Positions 18,567 to 27,430 of a stretch of 64,000 bases of DNA are shown here, piece after piece. This stretch comes from Clostridia bacterium (GTDB lineage: Bacteria > Bacillota > Clostridia > Oscillospirales > Acutalibacteraceae): contig JAFXGM010000018.1 of NCBI GenBank assembly GCA_017513195.1, positions 62,001 to 126,000 on the forward strand. The letters are read 5' to 3'. Under the pieces are notes generated by a model. It saw only the letters and a program-made list of their open reading frames with translations, did no database searches and was not told the origin of the DNA. The stretch's first letter is position 1; the number at the start of each line of letters is the position of its first letter. The position numbers and the translations under genes are program-made.

Positions 18567-18971
18567 CTACTTTTTGGTTATTTCAAACGTATATTCTGTT
18601 ATTCCGTCTTCAAGATAAATATAGTTAGTACCAACATACTCTGTTTCGTAACCTTCGGGACAAATCGATAACGAAATTTTATGTTCGTCGGTAATCTCAG
18701 CATTAAATGTTGCAACGCCATTTTCATCGGCTTTACTTGGGAAACATACATCCTTGCAAAGCTGAACCATAACATTAGGAACAGGATCACCATTTTGGTC
18801 AACAACAGTTACAACAAATTTAGGTGTTTCCTCTTCTTTTGATTCGGTAGAAACATTGTCTTGGCTTACTTGTGGCTTAGCTGTATCGTTTGCATTAGTA
18901 TCATCACTGCCGCATGCACAAAGAGAAAATAACATACACATAGCCATAATAATAGCAATAATTTTTTTCAT
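18567..18971 (-). CDS. Small lipoprotein with transthyretin-like domain, paralogue of its neighbour
   Basis: Unrecognised, 134 aa from the ATG at 18971, chosen because AAAGGA lies 9 bases upstream; an in-frame ATG at 19001 has no usable spacing. Lipobox LCAC (Cys20), polar linker, then a single beta domain starting FVVTVVDQNGDPVPNV with ENGVATFNA. Residues PEGYETEYVGTNYIY mirror the paralogue at 18183-18557, and both end ITKK. Encoded between the TlpA lipoprotein and its paralogue. Function unknown. Confidence 0.82.
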   Translation of the reverse strand: MKKIIAIIMAMCMLFSLCACGSDDTNANDTAKPQVSQDNVSTESKEEETPKFVVTVVDQNGDPVPNVMVQLCKDVCFPSKADENGVATFNAEITDEHKISLSICPEGYETEYVGTNYIYLEDGITEYTFEITKK

Positions 18972-18990
18972 AAAATTCATTCCTTTATTA

Positions 18991-19584
18991 CTAAAATTCA
19001 TTAATATTTTTAACTATCGAATGCTTATAATCATCCGACACAAAATGTTTAAACATATCTTCAAAAATGCCCTCTTCGGTTACTGCACCAACATGAAAAA
19101 AGGCAATTTTACCGTAACGATCTATAACAACGGTTGTAGGGAATCCTTGAAGACTAAACGCCGAAATCCACTCTTGCTCACCCTTAATAAAAGGTAAAGA
19201 TAGACCATTGTTTATTGCATAATTTTTAATTTGATTCTCTCTATCATCTGTTGGATTGATTGCCAAAACGGCAATATCGTTACTATACTTATCGGCTGCT
19301 GCTTGCAAATACGGAAATTCCATTTGGCAAGGTCCACAATTGATAAACCAAAAATTTAATACAATGGCTTTTTTAGTTACTAACAATTCCGAAAAAGTAT
19401 ATGTATTACCATTAACATCGGTAAGTTTATAATCTCCCATATTATCTCCAAGCGAGTATATACTTTCAGACAAATTGGGATTATCTAACAGCACCGCGGT
19501 TGTATTATCATCTGCTCCGCAACCCGATATGCATAATAGGCAGATAATAAATACTATTAATTTTCTAAAAATACCTTTTTTCAT
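18991..19584 (-). CDS. TlpA/ResA-like thioredoxin-fold lipoprotein
   Basis: Membrane-anchored thiol-disulfide oxidoreductase of the TlpA/ResA group. 197 aa from ATG 19584. The signal peptide ends in lipobox ISGC (Cys22). The active site is NFWFINCGPC (Cys83, Cys86), and FSLQGFPTTVVIDRYG carries the cis-Pro loop. The start is within the preceding gene's end region and has a weak ribosome site. The domain is clearly paralogous to residues 155-305 of the 945 aa protein in this cluster, including the ending DDYKHS. Such proteins usually reduce or isomerise disulfides outside the membrane; partners here are probably the neighbouring exported proteins (inference). Confidence 0.88.
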   Translation of the reverse strand: MKKGIFRKLIVFIICLLCISGCGADDNTTAVLLDNPNLSESIYSLGDNMGDYKLTDVNGNTYTFSELLVTKKAIVLNFWFINCGPCQMEFPYLQAAADKYSNDIAVLAINPTDDRENQIKNYAINNGLSLPFIKGEQEWISAFSLQGFPTTVVIDRYGKIAFFHVGAVTEEGIFEDMFKHFVSDDYKHSIVKNINEF

Positions 19585-19591
19585 ACAGCAA

Positions 19592-20830
19592 TCATTCCGC
19601 ATAGCAGCACATAAACAACCATGCAATTTCATTATTTATATTTGTAAGATTATTACCGGAATCATCTTTAAACATATAGCCGTTTCCTTCCGGATTCCAC
19701 CAGCCAACATATTCACCGCGTTGCTCAATAATATACTTTAAATCCTTTGTAAGAGGATAAACGCCGTTATCTTCATCGACAAATTCTATATATTCAAGCA
19801 AGCATTCTGAATAACTTTCTTTTTTAATGAAATTCTTTTCATCATCAAAGAAGTACTTAGAAACGCCCGAACGGTCAAGCATAGTTTTGAAACAAGCAAT
19901 ATATTTACAATCTTTTGCCAAACGCACAAGCACTATTGGTCCGTTATCGCTATTTAAGTGATAAAAACCATCCTTATCACTAAAAACCAATTTATAAGTA
20001 TCGGTAGATGCGGTAAGGTCAAATTCTTTTATAGATAGATTTGCAGGAAGTTTATAATTACTTAACTCAACGGTTTTCTTATATACGGTCCAAGGCTCAT
20101 CTTCTACAGATTTAATAGGTTCACCTACTCTATTAATACCTAAAATACAATTCTTAACACCTTTACCTGCATCAAGTCCAATTACATAGGTAGAAGTGCC
20201 GGTGCCATTGGTACCGATCATATTAGCCTTAACATTTATTGAAAACTTATTGTCTTTAACTTCGGCAACACTGTTTTCCTGCACAAAATGCGGTGCACCG
20301 TAATAACCAATTTTAATATCTTTGCCATTTATAACCGAAATCTCATAATTGCCTGCCTGCTTTGGTGAAAACAAAAAGTAATTGCGGCTTTTCTCTTTTA
20401 AATTAACGTATGTGCCACCGGCATTTACAAAAGGAGCATCAAACTCACCATTGTTTGTGCTAAGCTTTTCGCTTTCCTTACCAACTTTATAAGACACAAT
20501 AACATCAACCTTTGGACTGTCTTCTGTTACTTCAATACTATTGTCATAATAATACTCATTGTCAGAATCTGTAAAATCAAGCACAATTCTATATGAACCG
20601 CCTTGTATTGTTTTTGTAGCAATTCCCTTGTCGTTAATAGACTGCATTGCAACCTGATCGTCGCCATCCATAAACTTAACAATTACACCCGATGTGTAAG
20701 GAGTGCCAAATGCATCTTTAACAGATACCGCATACTCCTTTTCACCCGAACCGCATCCGGTAAGGGCGAAAAGTGAGAAAACAAGAGAAAAAATTAAACA
20801 AAATGAAATTATATTTTTAATATTTTTCAT
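19592..20830 (-). CDS. Secreted lipoprotein sharing modules with the 945 aa protein
   Basis: Unrecognised, about 412 aa from ATG 20830 (an in-frame ATG at 20839 is an alternative). Lipobox LTGC (Cys26). Layout: transthyretin-like domain (YAVSVKDAFGTPYTSGV), then a beta-sandwich (YFLFSPKQAGNYEIS), then a C-terminal module opening KDGFYHLNSDNGPIVLV and ending EIAWLFMCCY. The same C-terminal pattern occurs in the 945 aa protein next door. The stop lies 8 bases before the ATG of the TlpA lipoprotein. No enzyme motif seen. Confidence 0.82.
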   Translation of the reverse strand: MKNIKNIISFCLIFSLVFSLFALTGCGSGEKEYAVSVKDAFGTPYTSGVIVKFMDGDDQVAMQSINDKGIATKTIQGGSYRIVLDFTDSDNEYYYDNSIEVTEDSPKVDVIVSYKVGKESEKLSTNNGEFDAPFVNAGGTYVNLKEKSRNYFLFSPKQAGNYEISVINGKDIKIGYYGAPHFVQENSVAEVKDNKFSINVKANMIGTNGTGTSTYVIGLDAGKGVKNCILGINRVGEPIKSVEDEPWTVYKKTVELSNYKLPANLSIKEFDLTASTDTYKLVFSDKDGFYHLNSDNGPIVLVRLAKDCKYIACFKTMLDRSGVSKYFFDDEKNFIKKESYSECLLEYIEFVDEDNGVYPLTKDLKYIIEQRGEYVGWWNPEGNGYMFKDDSGNNLTNINNEIAWLFMCCYAE

Positions 20831-20854
20831 AAAAATCATTCTTTCGTTAAGAAA

Positions 20855-23692
20855 TTAGTCGTTTGCGCCAAGATAGTCATAATAATAGCAAAGTTTAAGC
20901 CATGAGTTTTCTACGTCTTCGAATGTATATTTATCCATAAGCTCTTGTAAAATTTCAGCAAGCTCTTCATCAACCACAACGCAACCGTTAAGCTCGTCGC
21001 CCGACTTAATTATTTTACCTAAATATTTCTTGATGTCTTCAGTACGATCGTCACCATTGCCGTGATATCGTCCTGCAAATATATCATCTATTTGATATAT
21101 TTCAGCGTTGGCATCATACTCTTCACCCCAGAGTTTTTTGAGGTATTCATCGGTCTTTTCGGTGTCGTTATTATTTTGTTTTAGATAAGCTAAAATTTCA
21201 CCATCGGTTTCCGATTTGCTAAAATCAAAGCCACCCATTTCAATCATCTCGGTAATTGAATTGTTGAAAACGGTTGTCAAACCTGTGAAATCAGCATATA
21301 TAGCGCTACCGTCTTTGGAATCATAATATTTACCGTCTTTAACAACCGGTTCAATACCGCCGGCAATTACATCATACATTGCGCTACCGGTAGCATCGGT
21401 ATCATATGTGAAATAACCGGGTGCACATAGACGGAATAGCTTGTGTGATGCACCAATGTACTCAACATCATAGTTTATTGTACCGGTTGCATAAACATCC
21501 CAGAACGCCATATTAATATAATACGGTTTGCCGGCCTCCATATAGTAAACCATTGAGCAATTGTTTGGATCGGTATAAAGTTTTTCGTCATGCTCGTATG
21601 TGTATATAACTTCGCAATCTTTATTGAATATCCAAGCGTCAATACCGTCCTTGTAATCGCTCTTTGAAGTAAAGCGATAAACACCGGATTTTGTAGGAAC
21701 AAATTCAGACAACAAACCTCTAGGCATAATCACTCGATCATAATAGAAGTTGTTTGTAGCAACATTTTTACCTAATGTAGTTTTAAATGCGCAGAAAGGT
21801 GCAAGACCTTTTATTGGGTCAGCAAGCTGTGTGGCACCGGGGCCATATGCTTGATAATATTTACACATTTTGAGCCACTCGTTGTCATCGTCTTCAAATC
21901 CTGCAACACGAGCTACTTGTTTAAGCATTTCAGCAAGTTCTTTATTTACAGTGCAAACACCATTGATTTTTGCGTTTGATGCGTAAGAGAAGTATGTCAC
22001 CATACCTAAACCTTTATCTTCTTTCTTATCATAAAGGCTGACACCTTTTTCATCAGCATCGCCGTTCATAACAAGTGTTTGAACGGACTCCTCCTCATTG
22101 AATGGTGTATAACCCATAAGATCGGCCAAAAGCAAAGGTCCATTTTCGCTACCTACATGATAGTAGCCATCATTTTTGTTAAATACAACATTAACGTAAG
22201 AATACTCGTCGTTCTCATTAGCTGTTGCTGCGTAACGCGGCAAATATGTAGCTGTATCAATTTGAGATTTATCAACAACGCGCATATTATCTATATAAAC
22301 AGTGTCGTCGCCATCTGCACCGCTTTCATCCTTAAGATAACAAAATGCAACCTCATACGTACCATCTTTGTCAGCAACACAAGGATAGCATGATTGCCAT
22401 TTTTCGGGAGAAGATACACCAGAAATCTGGAAAACATCTTCGTCATTTACTATGACATACATAATGTCACAACCAAGTTCAGAAGAAACAAGATAATCAA
22501 AACCAACCGCTTGACCGGCTTTTAATTCCACGTTTGCATATAAAATAGCATATGAACCATCAATAGTTTTGTTAGAAGCATAAACGCAAGAACGTCCACT
22601 CTTTTCACCAATTACAAAAGGCCAAATAAACTCCGCGTTTTCGTCTTCTGTTTCGGGATTATATGTAACATTAATAGTTCCGGAATTAATTGCATTAGCA
22701 ATTTCTTCACTCTTTGGCATCTCAAAAGTAGGTTTAATTTGAGTTACAAGATCACCGATGCCGTTTTTACAGAGTTTTTGTTTATAATCATCAGCTGTGA
22801 AGTGATCAAATGCACAAACCCATGGACGCTTACTTGTAATTGCACCTGATTCTACAACACATATTACGCCATACTGATCAATAAAGATTGAGGTTGGATA
22901 ACCCTGCACACTAAAGGTATTTGCCCAAGAAGCAGGACAAGCGGCCATTGGGAAGGTATAACCATATTGCTTTTGGAAAGAATCAACAGCATTGTTATCT
23001 TCCATTGGATTAAGTGCAATAATTTCAATATCATCACTGTAATCTTTATAAAGTTCTTGCATCAATGGAAACTCTTCAAGACACCAGCTACAAGTTGTAT
23101 ACCAAAAGTTAAGAACAACTAACTTTTTAGTCTTTAACACTTCAGAAAGCTTGATTTCAGTGCCGTCCGGCTTCATAACGGTAAAATCATACATTACGTC
23201 GCCAAGCTCGAGTGTAGCACTTGAAATATCGGCATCAGTAAAAAGTGAAGATGAAATAACAATATCCTTTTTTGTACCATCAAATTTATAACTTTTTTCG
23301 ACTAAATAACCTTTTGGTACCGGACTAATGACAATAGCGTAATTAGAATTTTTATCAAGATTAAATGTCGCAGTACCATTATCATTTGTTTTGGTATAGT
23401 CAACAATATCACCAAGAGTGTCATCTGCATATATGTAAACATCAAGATTAGACAATGGCATACCGCCATTTGATTTTATGTTTACTGTATAGAGTGTATC
23501 ACCATTTGGTCTGTCCGATGTATCGTCACCATCATTGCTATTGCTAGTAAGCATTGGAACAACAATTGCAGCAACAATTGCAAGAACCAACACAATTGAA
23601 ATAATTATAAAAAGGAGTTTTTTGGATTTAATAAAATCCCAAGCCTTTTTAAAAATTTCACCAATTTTGTTTAATAAACTCTTGTTTTCCAT
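20855..23692 (-). CDS. Large multidomain membrane-anchored TlpA-fusion protein
   Basis: Unrecognised as a whole, 945 aa. A cytoplasmic N-terminus, one membrane helix (about 26-48), then an exported part. Domain order: transthyretin-like (about 66-150); TlpA thioredoxin with CSWC (Cys201, Cys204) and cis-Pro loop QGYPTSIFID (about 155-310); a jelly-roll resembling MAM/choice-of-anchor domains (about 340-475, ending DDTVYIDNM); a module NDGYYHVGSENGP to WLKMCKYY (about 505-613); a second beta-sandwich (about 655-745); and a second copy of the helical module ending WLKLCYYY. ATG follows GGGAGG. First gene of the six-gene cluster. Confidence 0.88.
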   Translation of the reverse strand: MENKSLLNKIGEIFKKAWDFIKSKKLLFIIISIVLVLAIVAAIVVPMLTSNSNDGDDTSDRPNGDTLYTVNIKSNGGMPLSNLDVYIYADDTLGDIVDYTKTNDNGTATFNLDKNSNYAIVISPVPKGYLVEKSYKFDGTKKDIVISSSLFTDADISSATLELGDVMYDFTVMKPDGTEIKLSEVLKTKKLVVLNFWYTTCSWCLEEFPLMQELYKDYSDDIEIIALNPMEDNNAVDSFQKQYGYTFPMAACPASWANTFSVQGYPTSIFIDQYGVICVVESGAITSKRPWVCAFDHFTADDYKQKLCKNGIGDLVTQIKPTFEMPKSEEIANAINSGTINVTYNPETEDENAEFIWPFVIGEKSGRSCVYASNKTIDGSYAILYANVELKAGQAVGFDYLVSSELGCDIMYVIVNDEDVFQISGVSSPEKWQSCYPCVADKDGTYEVAFCYLKDESGADGDDTVYIDNMRVVDKSQIDTATYLPRYAATANENDEYSYVNVVFNKNDGYYHVGSENGPLLLADLMGYTPFNEEESVQTLVMNGDADEKGVSLYDKKEDKGLGMVTYFSYASNAKINGVCTVNKELAEMLKQVARVAGFEDDDNEWLKMCKYYQAYGPGATQLADPIKGLAPFCAFKTTLGKNVATNNFYYDRVIMPRGLLSEFVPTKSGVYRFTSKSDYKDGIDAWIFNKDCEVIYTYEHDEKLYTDPNNCSMVYYMEAGKPYYINMAFWDVYATGTINYDVEYIGASHKLFRLCAPGYFTYDTDATGSAMYDVIAGGIEPVVKDGKYYDSKDGSAIYADFTGLTTVFNNSITEMIEMGGFDFSKSETDGEILAYLKQNNNDTEKTDEYLKKLWGEEYDANAEIYQIDDIFAGRYHGNGDDRTEDIKKYLGKIIKSGDELNGCVVVDEELAEILQELMDKYTFEDVENSWLKLCYYYDYLGAND

Positions 23693-23756
23693 AGTTCCTC
23701 CCGTATATGAACAAATAATTAAACATTAAGGCAAAATGCGCCCAATTATTTAGTAT

Positions 23757-23786
23757 ATAATAACATATAATATGTATTTTCGTCAA
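23757..23786 (-). promoter_or_regulatory. Promoter of the lipoprotein/TlpA cluster
   Basis: Minus strand TTGACG (23781-23786), 18-base spacer, TATTAT (23757-23762); a TATACT overlaps slightly downstream. It precedes the 945 aa gene, and no other strong promoter was seen inside the cluster. Confidence 0.6.
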
Positions 23787-23813
23787 CAATAATTTGATAT
23801 GAAAAAGAAAAAT

Positions 23814-23835
23814 AACCCGACAAAAAAGTCGGGCT
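23814..23835 (-). terminator. Terminator after the radical SAM gene
   Basis: Minus strand AGCCCGAC, TTTTTT loop, GTCGGGTT, then ATTTTTCTTTTT. It overlaps the last two bases of the coding sequence and insulates the cluster that follows. Confidence 0.85.
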
Positions 23836-24709
23836 AAATTCCTGTAAAATCGAAATCGGGTATAAAATCTTTTTTTGCGCTTGAAAGTTCTTGAACATAA
23901 CAATTTTGAAAACCTGTATTAAATATATATGACACAACTTTGTCATATTCCCTTTCAGTGATTTTTCGGTTGATAATTTTCATGTTTGCGGCTTTAAACA
24001 ATGGCATATATTGACTCATAATGCTAAAAAATGAATTTGGCAAATATTCCCTAACCCAATCAAAAATTTGAATAGCATCCATTGTTGATTGAGGCATTAG
24101 CAAATGCCTGACTATGACACCTTTTTTCATAATACCATTCTCAAAAACACATTGTGGTTGTTGCCTATATACTTCTAATAAAGCATCTTTGCATATTTTA
24201 GGATAGTCAATAGCATTAGAATATATTTTTGATTTTTCAGAATTAATATATTTAAAATCCATCAAAAATATATCAACATAACCTTCTAAACGTTTCAAGG
24301 TATCTATAGTTTCATATCCGCTAGAATTATAAACAATTGGAATGCTAGGTCTATACAAATCAAGTGCGCATATAATTGAATCAACAAAATGTGTTGGTGT
24401 TACAAGATTTATATTGTGAGCACCTTTTTGTTCTAATTTTCTAAAAATATTTGACAAACCTTCGATTGTTATTAACTTTCCTTTGTTAATTGTGCTTATG
24501 TCACCGTTTTGGCAAAATACGCAATGTAATGAACAGCCACTAAAGAAAATTGTTCCAGAACCATTTGTTCCACTAATAGAAGGCTCTTCCCAAAAATGCA
24601 AATCAGCACGTGCGACCATTGGCATATTTGGCATACCGCAAATTCCGCCAATGTTTTCAGTAGCAGTGCGAGTAGCATTACACTGTCGCGGACATTGGTT
24701 GCACAGCAT
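23834..24709 (-). CDS. PflA-like radical SAM protein (COG1313-type)
   Basis: Radical SAM enzyme related to pyruvate formate-lyase activases and to the PflX-type proteins of unknown target. 291 aa. The CxxxCxxC cluster motif is CSLHCVFC (Cys59, 63, 66), preceded by an N-terminal Cys set CNQCPRQC and a later Cys24 that may bind another cluster or metal. It overlaps the exonuclease gene by 32 bases. No pyruvate formate-lyase or other glycyl radical enzyme is nearby, so the substrate is unknown. The truncated C-terminal region is typical of the subgroup. Confidence 0.85.
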   Translation of the reverse strand: MLCNQCPRQCNATRTATENIGGICGMPNMPMVARADLHFWEEPSISGTNGSGTIFFSGCSLHCVFCQNGDISTINKGKLITIEGLSNIFRKLEQKGAHNINLVTPTHFVDSIICALDLYRPSIPIVYNSSGYETIDTLKRLEGYVDIFLMDFKYINSEKSKIYSNAIDYPKICKDALLEVYRQQPQCVFENGIMKKGVIVRHLLMPQSTMDAIQIFDWVREYLPNSFFSIMSQYMPLFKAANMKIINRKITEREYDKVVSYIFNTGFQNCYVQELSSAKKDFIPDFDFTGI

Positions 24710-25577
24710 CTTCTTTTACCTCGCAATTTTTAACTTTTGGCTCTAATACACGACGTCGAACAATCAAATTATCGAATGTCTGCCTGTAGCTAACACGACA
24801 AACAAATTTTTTGCCACACTCTTTGCACACAAAATTTGCATTAAACCAATTATTGTGATACTTCCATTTTGTTGTTCTGTTTAATTTACTCTCACATTTT
24901 TCACAATAAAAATCTTGAGTTTCCTTTTCAATTCTTTCGTCTTTGATATTACTAATATAATAGGGCTTAAAATACAACTGATTATAAAACTCAGGATCAG
25001 AAGTATCTCTTATCAATTTATCAAATGCGGGTTTATTATAATGCTTTTTAAGCAATGCCGCACAAAGCAGACTATCATCTTTAGCAGTGTGCAAATCATA
25101 GTTTTCGGTTGTAATCCCCAAAAGCTCAGCGGCATTACCAAGAGAAATTTGCGAAGTAATATTATAACCTAATAAACGCAACTCTGCCTCGATAAATTTT
25201 TGTAAATCAAGATATTTTTCAATCTTAAATTTCTGATTATCAAGCAAAAACTTTTCATTCTCAGCAATTGTGTATAGGTCAGAATTACTCCAAGTAATGG
25301 TGACGGTATTTTTTCCTAACCATTTGTTATATTCTTTAACAGCTTGTGTTAGCGGAATACCGGAAAGCATCATTTCCTTGGTTATACCTGTAAGCTCGGT
25401 AAAACGTTTTGACACTCTATTAGAAATAGATGATCTAATTGTTACATCGAAAATATCAACAATATTGAAATTTTCATCAAGTTTTACAGCGCCGATTTGC
25501 AAAATTTGATTAACAAACCGTTTATGTACTTTATGATAGGCGCCGTCCCATTCCATATCAAGTATTACGTAATTCAT
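24678..25577 (-). CDS. DEDD-family 3'-5' exonuclease with C-terminal zinc ribbon
   Basis: DnaQ-like exonuclease, 299 aa. The acidic motif VILDMEW gives Asp7 and Glu9; a later HTAKDDS supplies the His/Asp motif, so the DEDDh type is likely. Residues about 220-265 form a four-Cys zinc ribbon (CEKCES, then CKECGK). The ATG overlaps the typA stop by one base (TGATG), and the radical SAM gene starts inside its 3' end, so the three are probably one transcript. Nucleic-acid target unknown; the zinc ribbon suggests RNA or DNA binding. Not a replicative DnaQ judging by its partner genes. Confidence 0.82.
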   Translation of the reverse strand: MNYVILDMEWDGAYHKVHKRFVNQILQIGAVKLDENFNIVDIFDVTIRSSISNRVSKRFTELTGITKEMMLSGIPLTQAVKEYNKWLGKNTVTITWSNSDLYTIAENEKFLLDNQKFKIEKYLDLQKFIEAELRLLGYNITSQISLGNAAELLGITTENYDLHTAKDDSLLCAALLKKHYNKPAFDKLIRDTSDPEFYNQLYFKPYYISNIKDERIEKETQDFYCEKCESKLNRTTKWKYHNNWFNANFVCKECGKKFVCRVSYRQTFDNLIVRRRVLEPKVKNCEVKEDAVQPMSATV

Positions 25578-27406
25578 CAGCGATTCTTCGCCTCGTATTT
25601 CATACGTAATTCTTTATTAAGAATTCTTTTTCGAATACGAATGTTATTTGGTGTAATCTCAACCAATTCATCGTCTTTGATAAAATCAAGAGATTGTTCA
25701 AGACTTAAAATTGAAGGTGGCGTAAGCTTTAATGCATCATCAGAGCCCGAAGCACGAGTATTGGTAAGATGCTTTGCTTTGCAAACATTGCAAACGATGT
25801 CTTCACTCTTTGGACTTTCTCCGATAATCATACCTTCGTAAACCGGCACACCTGCGCCTATAAACAAGCGACCGCGACTTTGGGTGTTGAAAAGTCCGTA
25901 TGCGGTGCTCTCACCCGTTTCGTGAACTATAATCGAGCCGGTAGTTCTTTGGTCAATATCACCCTTATATTCCTCATATCCATTGAATATATGATTCATA
26001 ATACCGTTACCGTTTGTATCGGTCATAAACTGCGAACGATAACCCAAAAGTCCACGTGCCGGAATTAGAAACTCGAGGTGAGTCATTCCACCCTCACGAG
26101 CTCCCATATTTTGCAGCTCGGCATGACGTGTGCCAAGACGCTCCATAACGGCACCGACATACTGTTCTGGAACTTCAATCATAAGCAGTTCAATAGGTTC
26201 TAATAATTTACCGTTTTCATCATGTTTGTAGATTACATTAGGCGGTGACACTTGAAATTCATAGCCTTGACGACGCATTGTTTCAATAAGAATTGAAAGG
26301 TGCAATTCGCCACGGCCCGACACCTTAAATGTATCGGCACTGTCGGTCTCTTCTACACGCAAGCTAACATTAGTAAGCACCTCTTTAAAAAGACGCTCAC
26401 GCAGATTACGCGATGTTACATATTTACCGTCTTTACCCGCAAATGGTGAATTATTTACCATAAAATTCATTGCCAAAGTAGGCTCGTCAATTTTAACAAA
26501 TGGTAACGGTTCTATATGTTCGGTATCACAAGCGCTCTCACCTATTTCAAGTTCACTTATTCCTGCAACCTGAATAATATCACCAACAGTAGCGGTTTCA
26601 ACCTCGGTACGCTTAAGACCTTGATACATAAAGAGCTTTGCAATCTTAACTTTTGAATTAGTTCCATCTTTATGGCAAAGTGCAACTGTTTGTCCAACCT
26701 TTACGGTACCGCGAAGAACACGACCAACACCGATTCTACCAATGTAATCGTCATATTCAATGTTTGTAAATAATATCTGTAATGGTGCTTCACTATCACC
26801 AATAGGCGCCTCAATCTCTTTAATTATTTCTTCAAAAAGAGGTTTCATATCAGCGCCCGGTATATCGGGTGCATATGTTGCGTATCCATCACGACCGGAT
26901 GCAAATACGACAGGAAATTCTATTTGTTCCTCATCTGCACCAAGCTCAATAAACAAATCTAAAACCTCGTCTACAACTTCAATTGGTCGCGCCATTGGCC
27001 TATCAATTTTATTTATAACAACAACTGCTTTTTTACCAAGTGCCAACGCTTTTTTAAGCACGAAACGTGTTTGCGGCATACAGCCTTCAAATGCATCAAC
27101 AAGCAAAAGAACGCCGTCCACCATCTGCAAAATACGCTCTACCTCACCGCCGAAATCAGCGTGTCCGGGGGTATCGATAATATTAATTTTTATACCGTTA
27201 TACATAACGCTGGTATTTTTTGAAAGTATTGTGATGCCACGTTCACGCTCGAGGTCGTTTGAGTCCATTACGCGTTCGTCAACCGACTCGTTATCACGAA
27301 AAGTACCACTTTGACGAAGCAATTGGTCAACAAGCGTTGTTTTACCGTGGTCAACGTGAGCAATGATTGCAACATTTCTTATATTTTCTCTTTTTTCAAC
27401 TGCCAT
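25577..27406 (-). CDS. typA: Ribosome-associated GTPase TypA/BipA
   Basis: Translational GTPase acting in 50S assembly and stress adaptation. 609 aa, normal length. G1 is HVDHGKTTL near residue 18, G2 RERGITI, G3 DTPGHADFGGEVER, G4 INKIDRP. EF-G-like domains and the BipA C-terminal domain follow. ATG follows AGGGGAC. Only 24 bases separate it from the upstream beta-glucosidase gene, so read-through from the bglA promoter is likely unless a promoter lies inside bglA. Confidence 0.96.
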   Translation of the reverse strand: MAVEKRENIRNVAIIAHVDHGKTTLVDQLLRQSGTFRDNESVDERVMDSNDLERERGITILSKNTSVMYNGIKINIIDTPGHADFGGEVERILQMVDGVLLLVDAFEGCMPQTRFVLKKALALGKKAVVVINKIDRPMARPIEVVDEVLDLFIELGADEEQIEFPVVFASGRDGYATYAPDIPGADMKPLFEEIIKEIEAPIGDSEAPLQILFTNIEYDDYIGRIGVGRVLRGTVKVGQTVALCHKDGTNSKVKIAKLFMYQGLKRTEVETATVGDIIQVAGISELEIGESACDTEHIEPLPFVKIDEPTLAMNFMVNNSPFAGKDGKYVTSRNLRERLFKEVLTNVSLRVEETDSADTFKVSGRGELHLSILIETMRRQGYEFQVSPPNVIYKHDENGKLLEPIELLMIEVPEQYVGAVMERLGTRHAELQNMGAREGGMTHLEFLIPARGLLGYRSQFMTDTNGNGIMNHIFNGYEEYKGDIDQRTTGSIIVHETGESTAYGLFNTQSRGRLFIGAGVPVYEGMIIGESPKSEDIVCNVCKAKHLTNTRASGSDDALKLTPPSILSLEQSLDFIKDDELVEITPNNIRIRKRILNKELRMKYEAKNR

Positions 27407-27430
27407 TAAAAAGTCCCCTAAAAAATTTAA

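Noticed and set aside
26760..27314. 184-codon open frame on the plus strand
   Set aside because: Antisense to typA, Ser/Ile-rich, no ribosome site; a shadow frame.
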